DNA from: Casp-actino8 sp040381935
GTDB taxonomy: Bacteria; Actinomycetota; Acidimicrobiia; Acidimicrobiales; Ilumatobacteraceae
Length of the DNA: 19,128 nt
Assembly (NCBI GenBank): GCA_040381935.1
Contig: JBEIGJ010000028.1
Span: 1 to 19,128, forward strand
Direction: 5' to 3'
Under the pieces are notes generated by a model. The model had not been told where the DNA came from. It was given only the letters and a program-made list of their open reading frames with translations, and did no database searches. The translations under genes and the position numbers were made by a program. Below are positions 14,023-19,128 of this stretch, piece by piece (the first letter of the stretch is position 1; each line of letters opens with the position of its first letter).

Positions 14023-14037
14023 AAGGAGTTCGTTCTG
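14023..14037 (+). promoter_or_regulatory. Shine-Dalgarno AAGGAG placing infA at a CTG start
   Basis: AAGGAG (14023-14028) is followed by six bases and then CTG (14035-14037), in frame with IF1. The homologous region of IF1 begins at the very next codon. The only conventional upstream start in frame is GTG 13987, which has no purine-rich site before it. This site decides the start in favour of CTG. Confidence 0.55.
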
Positions 14038-14259
14038 TCCAAGCCTAAAGATGACGCCATTCTGCTTGAAGGCACAATTTTGGAGTCCTTGCCGAACGCC
14101 ATGTTTCGGGTGGAACTCGAAAACGGGCACAAAGTTTTGGCGCACATCTCCGGAAAGATGCGCATGAATTACATCCGCATTCTGCCCGGAGACAAGGTGC
14201 AGGTGGAACTGACTCCTTACGACCTCACTCGAGGTCGTATCACATATCGCTATAAGTAA
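14035..14259 (+). CDS. infA: translation initiation factor IF-1, apparent CTG start
   Basis: IF1 is an OB-fold (S1-like) protein that occupies the ribosomal A site during initiation. The body is unmistakable: ILLEGTILESLPNAMFRVEL, then GHKVLAHISGKMRMNYIRILPGDKVQVELTPYDLTRGRITYRYK. Starting at CTG 14035 gives 74 residues, starting at SKPKDDA after the initiator, which lines up with the mycobacterial MAKKDGA start. An in-frame GTG at 13987 would add 16 residues (ARRSVSLPIRPKEFV and so on) unlike IF1. No ATG or TTG exists in frame before the conserved region. AAGGAG is perfectly placed for CTG. The gene identity is certain; the start is inferred. Confidence 0.93.
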   Translation: MSKPKDDAILLEGTILESLPNAMFRVELENGHKVLAHISGKMRMNYIRILPGDKVQVELTPYDLTRGRITYRYK

Positions 14260-14287
14260 CCGATCTCGATCAAAAAGTGAGACGACC

Positions 14288-14401
14288 ATGAAGGTCAAAC
14301 CAAGTGTCAAGAAAATTTGCGAGAAGTGCAAGGTGATTCGCCGGCATGGCCGGGTCATGGTCATCTGTGAGAACCCGCGCCACAAGCAGCGTCAAGGCTG
14401 A
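14288..14401 (+). CDS. rpmJ: 50S ribosomal protein L36, zinc-binding type
   Basis: L36 is the smallest large-subunit protein, helping to organise 23S rRNA domains. The 37-residue product starts MKVKPSVKKICEKCK and has the zinc ribbon Cys11, Cys14, Cys27 and His32. It ends NPRHKQRQG, the usual L36 finish. This is the zinc-dependent form; a zinc-free paralogue may exist elsewhere. It lies between infA and rpsM as in most bacteria, 28 nt after the infA stop. Confidence 0.97.
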   Translation: MKVKPSVKKICEKCKVIRRHGRVMVICENPRHKQRQG

Positions 14402-14421
14402 CGAGAAAAAAAGGAACGAGC

Positions 14422-14802
14422 ATGGCACGAATCTCTGGAGTCGATATCCCCCGCGAGAAGCGGTTGGAAATCTCCCTGACCTACATTTTCGGCGTTGGCA
14501 AACCCACTGCCCAGAAGATGTGTGGCGAGTTGGGTATTGATCCCAACACCCGAGTCCGCGATCTCACCGATGAAGAAGTGAATCGTTTGCGTGGGTGGGT
14601 CGATCAGAACCTCACTGTCGAAGGTGATCTACGACGTGAAGTTCAAACTGACATCAAGCGCAAGATCGAAATCGGCTGCCTCCAAGGAGTGCGCCACCGT
14701 AAAGGTCTTCCGGTCCGTGGCCAGAGGACGCACACCAATGCCCGTACCCGTAAGGGACCCAAGAAGACCGTCGCCAATAAGAAGAAGGCAGTGAGGAAGT
14801 AG
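14422..14802 (+). CDS. rpsM: 30S ribosomal protein S13
   Basis: S13 sits in the small-subunit head and touches P-site tRNA and the central protuberance. The 126-residue protein begins ARISGVDIPREKRLEISLTYIFGVG, the family hallmark. The C-terminus has CLQGVRHRKGLPVRGQRTHTNARTRKGPKKT, followed by a lysine-rich tail. An AAAAAAAGGAACG stretch precedes the ATG. The rpsK start follows the stop by 2 nt. Confidence 0.98.
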   Translation: MARISGVDIPREKRLEISLTYIFGVGKPTAQKMCGELGIDPNTRVRDLTDEEVNRLRGWVDQNLTVEGDLRREVQTDIKRKIEIGCLQGVRHRKGLPVRGQRTHTNARTRKGPKKTVANKKKAVRK

Positions 14803-14804
14803 TC

Positions 14805-15203
14805 ATGGCCAAGCCGAAGCCGGGAGGACGTCGTCCGCGTAAGCGCGAGCGTAAGAACATCAGTGTGGGTGTCTGCCACATCAAGTGCTCGTTCAACAAC
14901 ACCATCGTCAGCATTACCGATACCGAGGGCAATGTTTTGTCGTGGGCATCAGGTGGTGGAGTTGGCTTCAAGGGTTCGCGTAAGAGCACTCCCTTTGCCG
15001 CTCAAATGGCGGCCGAAAAAGCCGCACGTGCTGCCTTCGAACAAGGTATGCGGCGAGTCGAGGTTCACGCCAAGGGACCAGGTTCGGGACGCGATACGGC
15101 TATCCGTTCGTTGCAGAACACCGGTATCGAAGTGACAGGGATCAAAGATGTCACGCCCATTCCCCACAACGGTTGCAAGTTGCCCAAGCGGAAGAGGAAC
15201 TAA
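14805..15203 (+). CDS. rpsK: 30S ribosomal protein S11
   Basis: S11 lies on the platform near the E site and the mRNA exit. The 132-residue protein has a basic N-terminus (KPKPGGRRPRKRERKN) and the signatures CSFNNTIVSITDTEGNVLSWASGGGVGFKGSRKSTPFAAQ and GPGSGRDTAIR. It ends with the classic TPIPHNGCKLPKRKRN. It is separated by 3 nt from rpsD and follows rpsM directly. Confidence 0.98.
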   Translation: MAKPKPGGRRPRKRERKNISVGVCHIKCSFNNTIVSITDTEGNVLSWASGGGVGFKGSRKSTPFAAQMAAEKAARAAFEQGMRRVEVHAKGPGSGRDTAIRSLQNTGIEVTGIKDVTPIPHNGCKLPKRKRN

Positions 15204-15206
15204 GTC

Positions 15207-15824
15207 ATGGCGCGTTATACCGGCCCCAAAGTCCGCCTGTCGCGGCGTCTGAACACCAACATCTTCGATAACGAAAAGGGTCGTAAAGCCCTTGAGCGTC
15301 GTCCTTTCCCGCCCGGTCAGCACGGTCGGACTCGTCGTCGTTCAGCGGGTAGTGAGTACTTGCTCCAGCTTCAGGAGAAGCAAAAGGCCAAGTACATCTA
15401 CGGCGTCCTCGAACGACAGTTCCGCAAGACCTACGAGGAAGCCAACCGATTGGCCGGTCCGACTGGTGAGAACTTGCTCCGCCTCCTCGAGCTTCGTCTC
15501 GACAACGTGGTCTATCGCGCGGGCTATGCCACGACGCGACCGCAGGCTCGTCAATTCGTGAGCCACGGGTTGATTCAGGTCAATGGGAAGCGTCTGGATA
15601 TTGCAAGCGCCCGAGTGAAAAAGGGTGATGTCGTGTCCTTGGCTCCTAAGGCCCGCGACATGATCGTCATTCAGCACAATCTCGACACCCTCGACCGCTC
15701 GGTTGTGGGTTGGCTGGAGACTGGCGACGGTGGCAAGCAGGTCACCGTGCGTTCCGAACCAGCTCGCGAGCACATCGATGTACCCGTCCGCGAACAGCTC
15801 ATCGTCGAGCTCTACTCGAAGTAA
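15207..15824 (+). CDS. rpsD: 30S ribosomal protein S4, zinc-free type
   Basis: S4 is a primary 16S rRNA binder; in E. coli it represses the alpha operon. The 205-residue protein opens ARYTGPKVRLSRRLNTNIF and has no CxxC pairs, so it is the zinc-free form. The S4 RNA-binding domain covers about residues 95-157 (LRLDNVVYRAGYATTRPQARQFVSHGLIQVNGKRLDI). The basic block PFPPGQHGRTRRR (33-45) is typical. No recognised S4-binding pseudoknot was found, though no folding was run. Confidence 0.98.
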   Translation: MARYTGPKVRLSRRLNTNIFDNEKGRKALERRPFPPGQHGRTRRRSAGSEYLLQLQEKQKAKYIYGVLERQFRKTYEEANRLAGPTGENLLRLLELRLDNVVYRAGYATTRPQARQFVSHGLIQVNGKRLDIASARVKKGDVVSLAPKARDMIVIQHNLDTLDRSVVGWLETGDGGKQVTVRSEPAREHIDVPVREQLIVELYSK

Positions 15825-15855
15825 TTCCATCCCCTCCGACGAACGGAAGTGAAAT

Positions 15856-16788
15856 ATGCTCGTCATCCAGCGTCCCTCAGTTGAAGCCATCGGCGAAGAG
15901 TCCAATAACCGGCAGAGTTTTGCCATTGGCCCTCTCGAACCGGGCTTCGGCCACACCATTGGCAACTCCCTGCGCCGAGTTCTGCTCTCGGCCATTCCCG
16001 GAGCGGCCATCACCACTGTTCGTTTCGACGAAGCTCTTCACGAGTTCGACACCATCCCCGGTGTCACCGAGGATGTCACTGACATCATCTTGAACTTGAA
16101 AGACGTCGTGCTGCGTTCCACTTCGGAAGAAACGGTTACCATTCGCGTCGACGTACGTGGACCCGCGGTGATCACCGCCGGTGACATCCAGTGTCCGGCA
16201 GATGTCGAGATCCTGAACAAGGATCTGGTCATCGCCACTGTGAATGCCAAGGGTCGTTTGGCAGTCGACTTGACTGTGGGCCAAGGTCGTGGCTATTTGA
16301 CGAGCGACCGTGACTCCGGTTCGCGCACGATTGGTGTTATTCCCATCGATTCCATCTTCACGCCGGTCCGCCGCGTGATGTTCGATGTGCAGCCGACACG
16401 AGTCGAGCAGTCGACCAACTACGACAAGCTGGTCCTCGACATCGAGACTGACGGCACCTTGTCGCCCCGTGAAGCATTGGCCTCCGCAGGTGCAACCTTG
16501 CGTTCACTCGTGGACTTGATTGCCAATCTCTCCGAAGAACCAAAGGGACTCGAGTTGGGTGAAGTGATTCAGGCCGGCGCCGCTAGTCCCGATTTGGACA
16601 TCGCCATTGAGGATCTCGATCTCTCGGAGCGTCCCCGTAACTGTCTCAAGCGAGCCCAGGTGAACACCATCGGAGAATTGCTGAGCAAGACCGAGGATGA
16701 CCTTTTGAATATCACCAACTTCGGACAGAAGAGTCTCGACGAAGTGAAGCAGAAACTCGATGAGCGAGGTCTCTCACTGCGCGGGTGA
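15856..16788 (+). CDS. rpoA: DNA-directed RNA polymerase subunit alpha
   Basis: The alpha dimer nucleates RNA polymerase assembly and contacts upstream promoter DNA and activators. The N-terminal domain (1-230) includes the dimerisation segment LEPGFGHTIGNSLRRVLLSAIPG (27-49) and YLTSDRDSG. The C-terminal domain (about 252-310) contains LSERPRNCLKRAQVNTIGELLSKTEDDLLNITNFGQKSLDEVKQKL. Arg259 and Asn262 match the E. coli DNA-contacting R265 and N268. At 310 residues it is short-tailed, ending soon after the GLSLRG motif. It is placed between rpsD and rplQ as in most bacteria. Confidence 0.98.
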   Translation: MLVIQRPSVEAIGEESNNRQSFAIGPLEPGFGHTIGNSLRRVLLSAIPGAAITTVRFDEALHEFDTIPGVTEDVTDIILNLKDVVLRSTSEETVTIRVDVRGPAVITAGDIQCPADVEILNKDLVIATVNAKGRLAVDLTVGQGRGYLTSDRDSGSRTIGVIPIDSIFTPVRRVMFDVQPTRVEQSTNYDKLVLDIETDGTLSPREALASAGATLRSLVDLIANLSEEPKGLELGEVIQAGAASPDLDIAIEDLDLSERPRNCLKRAQVNTIGELLSKTEDDLLNITNFGQKSLDEVKQKLDERGLSLRG

Positions 16789-16843
16789 CCGCCGCATTGA
16801 GCCTCTCCTCGACCGGATTACGTAAAGCGAAAGAAGAACCACG

Positions 16844-17215
16844 ATGCCCGCAAAACCCCGCCGTGCCAGAAATTTCGGTGGCAGTTCCCAGCACCAGAAG
16901 TTGATGATGGCCAACCTGACGGCTTCGCTCATTGCGGCAGAGGCCATCGAGACCACCGAAGCCAAGGCTAAGGCTCTGCGCCCCATTGCTGAGAAGTTGA
17001 TCACCAAGGCCAAGAAGGCCAGTGAAGGTGACGCCGCCAGTATCCATCGCATTCGTCAAATCCAGGGCTACCTCGGCGACAAAGAAATGACCAACAAACT
17101 GGTGACTGAGGTTGCACCACGGTACGCCGATCGCAATGGTGGTTATCTCCGGATTTTGAAGCTCGGACCGCGTCAGGGCGATAATGCCCCCATGGCGCGC
17201 ATCGAACTTGTGTGA
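16844..17215 (+). CDS. rplQ: 50S ribosomal protein L17
   Basis: L17 lies near the tunnel exit. The 123-residue product starts MPAKPRRARNFGGSSQHQKLMMANLTASLIAAEAIETTEAKAKALRPIAEKLITKAKK, the family pattern. It ends GGYLRILKLGPRQGDNAPMARIELV, the conserved L17 finish. It lies 55 nt after rpoA, with AAAGAAGAACC upstream of the ATG. It is the last ribosomal protein of the alpha block before truA. Confidence 0.98.
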   Translation: MPAKPRRARNFGGSSQHQKLMMANLTASLIAAEAIETTEAKAKALRPIAEKLITKAKKASEGDAASIHRIRQIQGYLGDKEMTNKLVTEVAPRYADRNGGYLRILKLGPRQGDNAPMARIELV

Positions 17216-17228
17216 TGAGACGACTGCA

Positions 17229-17261
17229 ATGACCGCTTCGTCCGCGAAAGACTTCGTGTGA
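17229..17261 (+). CDS. 10-codon mini-ORF in the truA leader, possible coupling peptide
   Basis: ATG 17229 begins a 10-codon frame, MTASSAKDFV, whose TGA (17259-17261) shares its last base with the truA ATG at 17261. This TGATG junction resembles translational coupling elsewhere in the cluster. No good ribosome-binding site precedes it (only GAGACG), so translation is uncertain, and it could be chance. Confidence 0.2.
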   Translation: MTASSAKDFV

Positions 17262-18094
17262 TGACTGCGACTGCGATACGTGAGAATGGGCCCGCCGTGA
17301 GGCGGGCTCGTTTGTTGGTGGCCTATGACGGTTCCCAATTCCATGGTTTCGCCGAAAATCGCGATGTACGCACCGTGGCCGGTACTTTGCGAGCCGCACT
17401 CAGTCGTATCGCCCGATTCGAGGTGGATATCACCGGTGCTGGTCGTACTGATGCCGGGGTCCACGCTTGGGGACAGGTCGTCAGTTGTGACCTGCCCGAG
17501 AACGTAGACCTGGAACAATTACCCCGGCGGCTGACCAAAATGTGTGCCCCGGGAATCGTGGTGCGTTCGGCGGAGTGGACCTCAAATGATTTCCACGCTC
17601 GGTTCTCGGCTCGCTGGCGTCACTACCGCTATCGCATTCTCAATGACCCGGTGCCGGATCCTTTCTTGGCCGCGACGTCCTGGCATATTGCTGAACCCTT
17701 GAATGTTTCGCTGATGCGATTGGGTTGCGACCCCTTCATCGGTGAGCATGATTTCTCGGCTTTTTGCCGGCGGCCGGCGACAGAGCCGGATCGAGAACCA
17801 GTCAGCATGCGGCGGCGAGTGATCGAGGTCGAGTGGTCGCTGGAGGTCACCGATAAAGAGCAGAGACTATTGATTCTCGATATTCGTGCCCATTCTTTTT
17901 GCCACCAAATGGTGCGTTCGATCGTGGGAACGTTGGTCGATATCGGCTTGAGCCGACTTTCACCCGGTCGCATAACGGGAATCTTGGCCTCTCGCGATCG
18001 CTCCCAGGCCGGTCAAGTTGCCCCACCGCAGGGTCTGACGTTATGGGAGGTGGGTTATGAGTCGGATCACCAGGTACAAAACCAGGAAATTTGA
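17261..18094 (+). CDS. truA: tRNA pseudouridine synthase A
   Basis: TruA converts uridines 38-40 of the tRNA anticodon stem-loop to pseudouridine. From ATG 17261 the protein has 277 residues. The catalytic motif GAGRTDAGVHA holds the nucleophilic Asp64. An AYDGSQFHGF segment precedes it, and the C-terminal part has FCHQMVRSIVGTLVDIG, a TruA signature. The start is uncertain: GTG 17258 (seven bases after GAAAG), ATG 17261 and an in-frame GTG at 17297 are all possible. The last would give RRARLLVAYDG, close to the usual TruA N-terminus. A terminator-like hairpin spans 17290-17307. Gene order rplQ-truA is common in actinobacteria and Firmicutes. Confidence 0.96.
   Translation: MTATAIRENGPAVRRARLLVAYDGSQFHGFAENRDVRTVAGTLRAALSRIARFEVDITGAGRTDAGVHAWGQVVSCDLPENVDLEQLPRRLTKMCAPGIVVRSAEWTSNDFHARFSARWRHYRYRILNDPVPDPFLAATSWHIAEPLNVSLMRLGCDPFIGEHDFSAFCRRPATEPDREPVSMRRRVIEVEWSLEVTDKEQRLLILDIRAHSFCHQMVRSIVGTLVDIGLSRLSPGRITGILASRDRSQAGQVAPPQGLTLWEVGYESDHQVQNQEI
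17290..17316 (+). terminator. terminator-like hairpin at the 5' end of truA
   Basis: GCCCGCC (17290-17296) and GGCGGGC (17301-17307) form a perfect 7-bp GC stem with a GTGA loop. It is followed by TCGTTTGTT, six T in nine bases. This resembles an intrinsic terminator or attenuator marking the end of high-level ribosomal transcription. It overlaps the N-terminal codons of truA, and the in-frame GTG 17297 lies in its loop, so it might instead control truA translation. Confidence 0.45.
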
Positions 18095-18129
18095 GTCGGG
18101 TTCTCGGTCGTTTTCGCTCGGTCCGGCCG

Positions 18130-18169
18130 TATCATTTTCAGGTCCCCTGCGGGCCGTGTGGCTCGGGGA
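18130..18169 (+). promoter_or_regulatory. candidate -10 (TATCAT) and leader hairpin of rplM
   Basis: TATCAT (18130-18135) is a good -10; no clear -35 lies upstream. Transcription would begin near 18142. TCCCC (18143-18147) pairs with GGGGA (18165-18169), and GGGCC (18151-18155) with GGCTC (18160-18164) including one G-U, around a GTGT loop, with TGC bulged on the 5' side. The leader would thus fold from its first bases. L13 autoregulation through its mRNA leader is known in other bacteria; equivalence here is inference. Confidence 0.4.
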
Positions 18170-18190
18170 AATCGTTTGAAAGAAGATGTC

Positions 18191-18637
18191 ATGACCACGT
18201 ATTCGCCAAAGGCCAGCGAGATCACCCGCCAGTGGCACATCGTCGATGCCGAGGGTATGGTTCTCGGTCGCCTGTGTACCGAAGTGGCGCGTGTTTTGCG
18301 CGGCAAGCACAAGCCAACCTATGCACCGCATATGGACTCTGGCGACCATGTCATCGTGATCAATGCCGACAAAGTGGTGCTCACATCCGGCAAGGCCAAC
18401 ACACGTATGGTTCATAACTTCTCGGGATACCACGGCGGTTTGAAAAGTGAGACCTACGGGAGTCTGCTGGCCCGTCGTCCTGATGAAGCCATCCGCGGTT
18501 CGGTACGCGGCATGCTTCCCAAAGGTCCGCTCGGTCGTCAGATGATCAAGAAGTTGAAGGTCTACGCCGGAGTCGAGCATCCTCACGGCGCACAAAATCC
18601 CTCGGCACTTGTCGTCGAGCACGCTCGAGCCCGTTGA
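18191..18637 (+). CDS. rplM: 50S ribosomal protein L13
   Basis: L13 is an early-assembling large-subunit protein. ATG 18191 gives 148 residues beginning TTYSPKASEITRQWHIVDAEGMVLGRLCTEVARVLRGKHKPTYAPH. The central signature is GDHVIVINADKVVLTSGKA, and the C-terminal one is RGMLPKGPLGRQMIKKLKVYAGVEHPHGAQNP. A GTG 11 codons upstream (18158) is in frame but lies inside the leader hairpin and adds no homology. AAAGAAG lies upstream of the ATG. With rpsI it forms the usual L13-S9 pair. Confidence 0.98.
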   Translation: MTTYSPKASEITRQWHIVDAEGMVLGRLCTEVARVLRGKHKPTYAPHMDSGDHVIVINADKVVLTSGKANTRMVHNFSGYHGGLKSETYGSLLARRPDEAIRGSVRGMLPKGPLGRQMIKKLKVYAGVEHPHGAQNPSALVVEHARAR

Positions 18638-18660
18638 ATCGAAAGAACGAAGGATCTCTC

Positions 18661-19053
18661 ATGTCGAAACCTCTCACTCAAACCACCGGCCGCCGCAAAG
18701 AGGCTGTCGCTCGCGTGCGGGTTCGCCCGGGAACGGGTCAGTTCACCGTCAACGGCAAACCCATCGATCAGTATTTTTGCACTGCGACTCAGCGCAACTC
18801 GGCAGTTGAAGCGTTGCGCGTCACCAACACCATGGAGCAGTACGACGTCGATGCCACTATTTTCGGCGGCGGAGTCACTGGGCAGTCGGGTGCAATGCGC
18901 ATGGGTTTGGCTCGTTCACTGGTGGAACTTGATCCCGAGTCACGTCCAGCCTTGAAGAAGGCGGGATTGCTCACCCGCGATGCTCGTCGCAAGGAGAGCA
19001 AGAAGTACGGACTCAAGAAGGCCCGTAAGGCTCCGCAGTACACGAAGCGCTGA
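18661..19053 (+). CDS. rpsI: 30S ribosomal protein S9
   Basis: S9 has a long C-terminal tail that reaches the P-site tRNA anticodon. ATG 18661 gives 130 residues beginning SKPLTQTTGRRKEAVARVRVRPGTGQFTVNGKP. The motif FGGGVTGQSGAMRMGLARSLVE and the C-terminal RKESKKYGLKKARKAPQYTKR are the family finish; the final Lys-Arg contacts tRNA in known structures. A TTG nine codons upstream is open but unsupported; GAAGGA lies before the ATG. It is 23 nt after rplM. Confidence 0.98.
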   Translation: MSKPLTQTTGRRKEAVARVRVRPGTGQFTVNGKPIDQYFCTATQRNSAVEALRVTNTMEQYDVDATIFGGGVTGQSGAMRMGLARSLVELDPESRPALKKAGLLTRDARRKESKKYGLKKARKAPQYTKR

Positions 19054-19078
19054 TTGCGCTGGCGTGGCGGATCGGTTC

Positions 19079-19128
19079 ATGACGGACCCGGTTCTCCCTC
19101 GTTTTGGCACCGATGGTGTCCGGGGTCG
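19079..19128 (+). CDS. glmM: phosphoglucosamine mutase, N-terminal fragment cut by the window end
   Basis: Sixteen codons are visible, MTDPVLPRFGTDGVRG, and the window ends inside the next codon. FGTDGVRG is the N-terminal signature of GlmM, which converts glucosamine-6-phosphate to glucosamine-1-phosphate for peptidoglycan precursors. The order rplM-rpsI-glmM is the same as in Mycobacterium. The active-site serine loop lies beyond the window. The gap to rpsI is 25 nt, so co-transcription is likely. Confidence 0.88.
   Translation, partial: MTDPVLPRFGTDGVRG

Noticed and set aside
13804..14034. tRNA or small RNA gene in the adk-infA gap
   Set aside because: No cloverleaf or tRNA consensus elements were seen; only two short hairpins and a promoter-like element.
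13767..14048. Frame between adk and infA considered as a map remnant
   Set aside because: No methionine aminopeptidase metal-binding motif or recognisable segment; it overlaps the promoter and the infA start.
1..19128. CRISPR array, insertion sequence, prophage, defence or biosynthetic system
   Set aside because: Almost all sequence is accounted for by conserved housekeeping genes; the only tandem repeat has no spacers and no transposase or nuclease gene is present.

Overview
This window holds almost an entire ribosomal-protein supercluster (S10, spc and alpha operons plus the rplM-rpsI pair), all on the + strand, from what looks like an actinobacterium. The run rplQ-truA-rplM-rpsI-glmM is the actinobacterial order (as in Mycobacterium). 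S14 is the zinc-binding type, S4 lacks zinc cysteines, and L22 and S3 carry long C-terminal tails. The DNA is moderately GC-rich. Adenylate kinase has a four-cysteine LID, unlike the short mycobacterial enzyme, so a deep-branching class such as Acidimicrobiia is my best guess. That placement is inference, not shown by any marker I can search.

Layout: positions 1-644 are the 3' end of an HtrA-like serine protease gene. Next come four 15-bp tandem repeats (671-730) and a probably leaderless alpha/beta-hydrolase gene (782-1987). A 376-bp non-coding leader (1988-2363) holds a candidate promoter and two hairpins and precedes rplC. The S10-type block is rplC-rplD-rplW-rplB-rpsS-rplV-rpsC-rplP-rpmC-rpsQ, with rpsJ missing from its usual first place. 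It runs with short gaps or 1-base stop/start overlaps into the spc block rplN-rplX-rplE-rpsZ-rpsH-rplF-rplR-rpsE-rpmD-rplO-secY-adk. The map gene usually found after adk is absent. A 231-bp gap with a second candidate promoter leads into the alpha block infA-rpmJ-rpsM-rpsK-rpsD-rpoA-rplQ. Then come truA, rplM, rpsI and the first 50 bases of glmM.

The genes work together as the main supply of ribosome parts. They are co-transcribed with the protein-export channel (SecY), nucleotide homeostasis (Adk), translation initiation (IF1), RNA polymerase alpha and tRNA pseudouridylation (TruA).

I found no previously undescribed multi-gene system here; the coding content is housekeeping. The points worth a second look are regulatory: infA appears to start at CTG behind a perfect AAGGAG; the S10 and alpha operons share a near-identical promoter-like element (TTGGKG-N17-TAGCRT, where K is G or T and R is A or G, preceded by CCCGG); truA has a mini-ORF and a terminator-like hairpin at its 5' end; and rplM has a leader hairpin.
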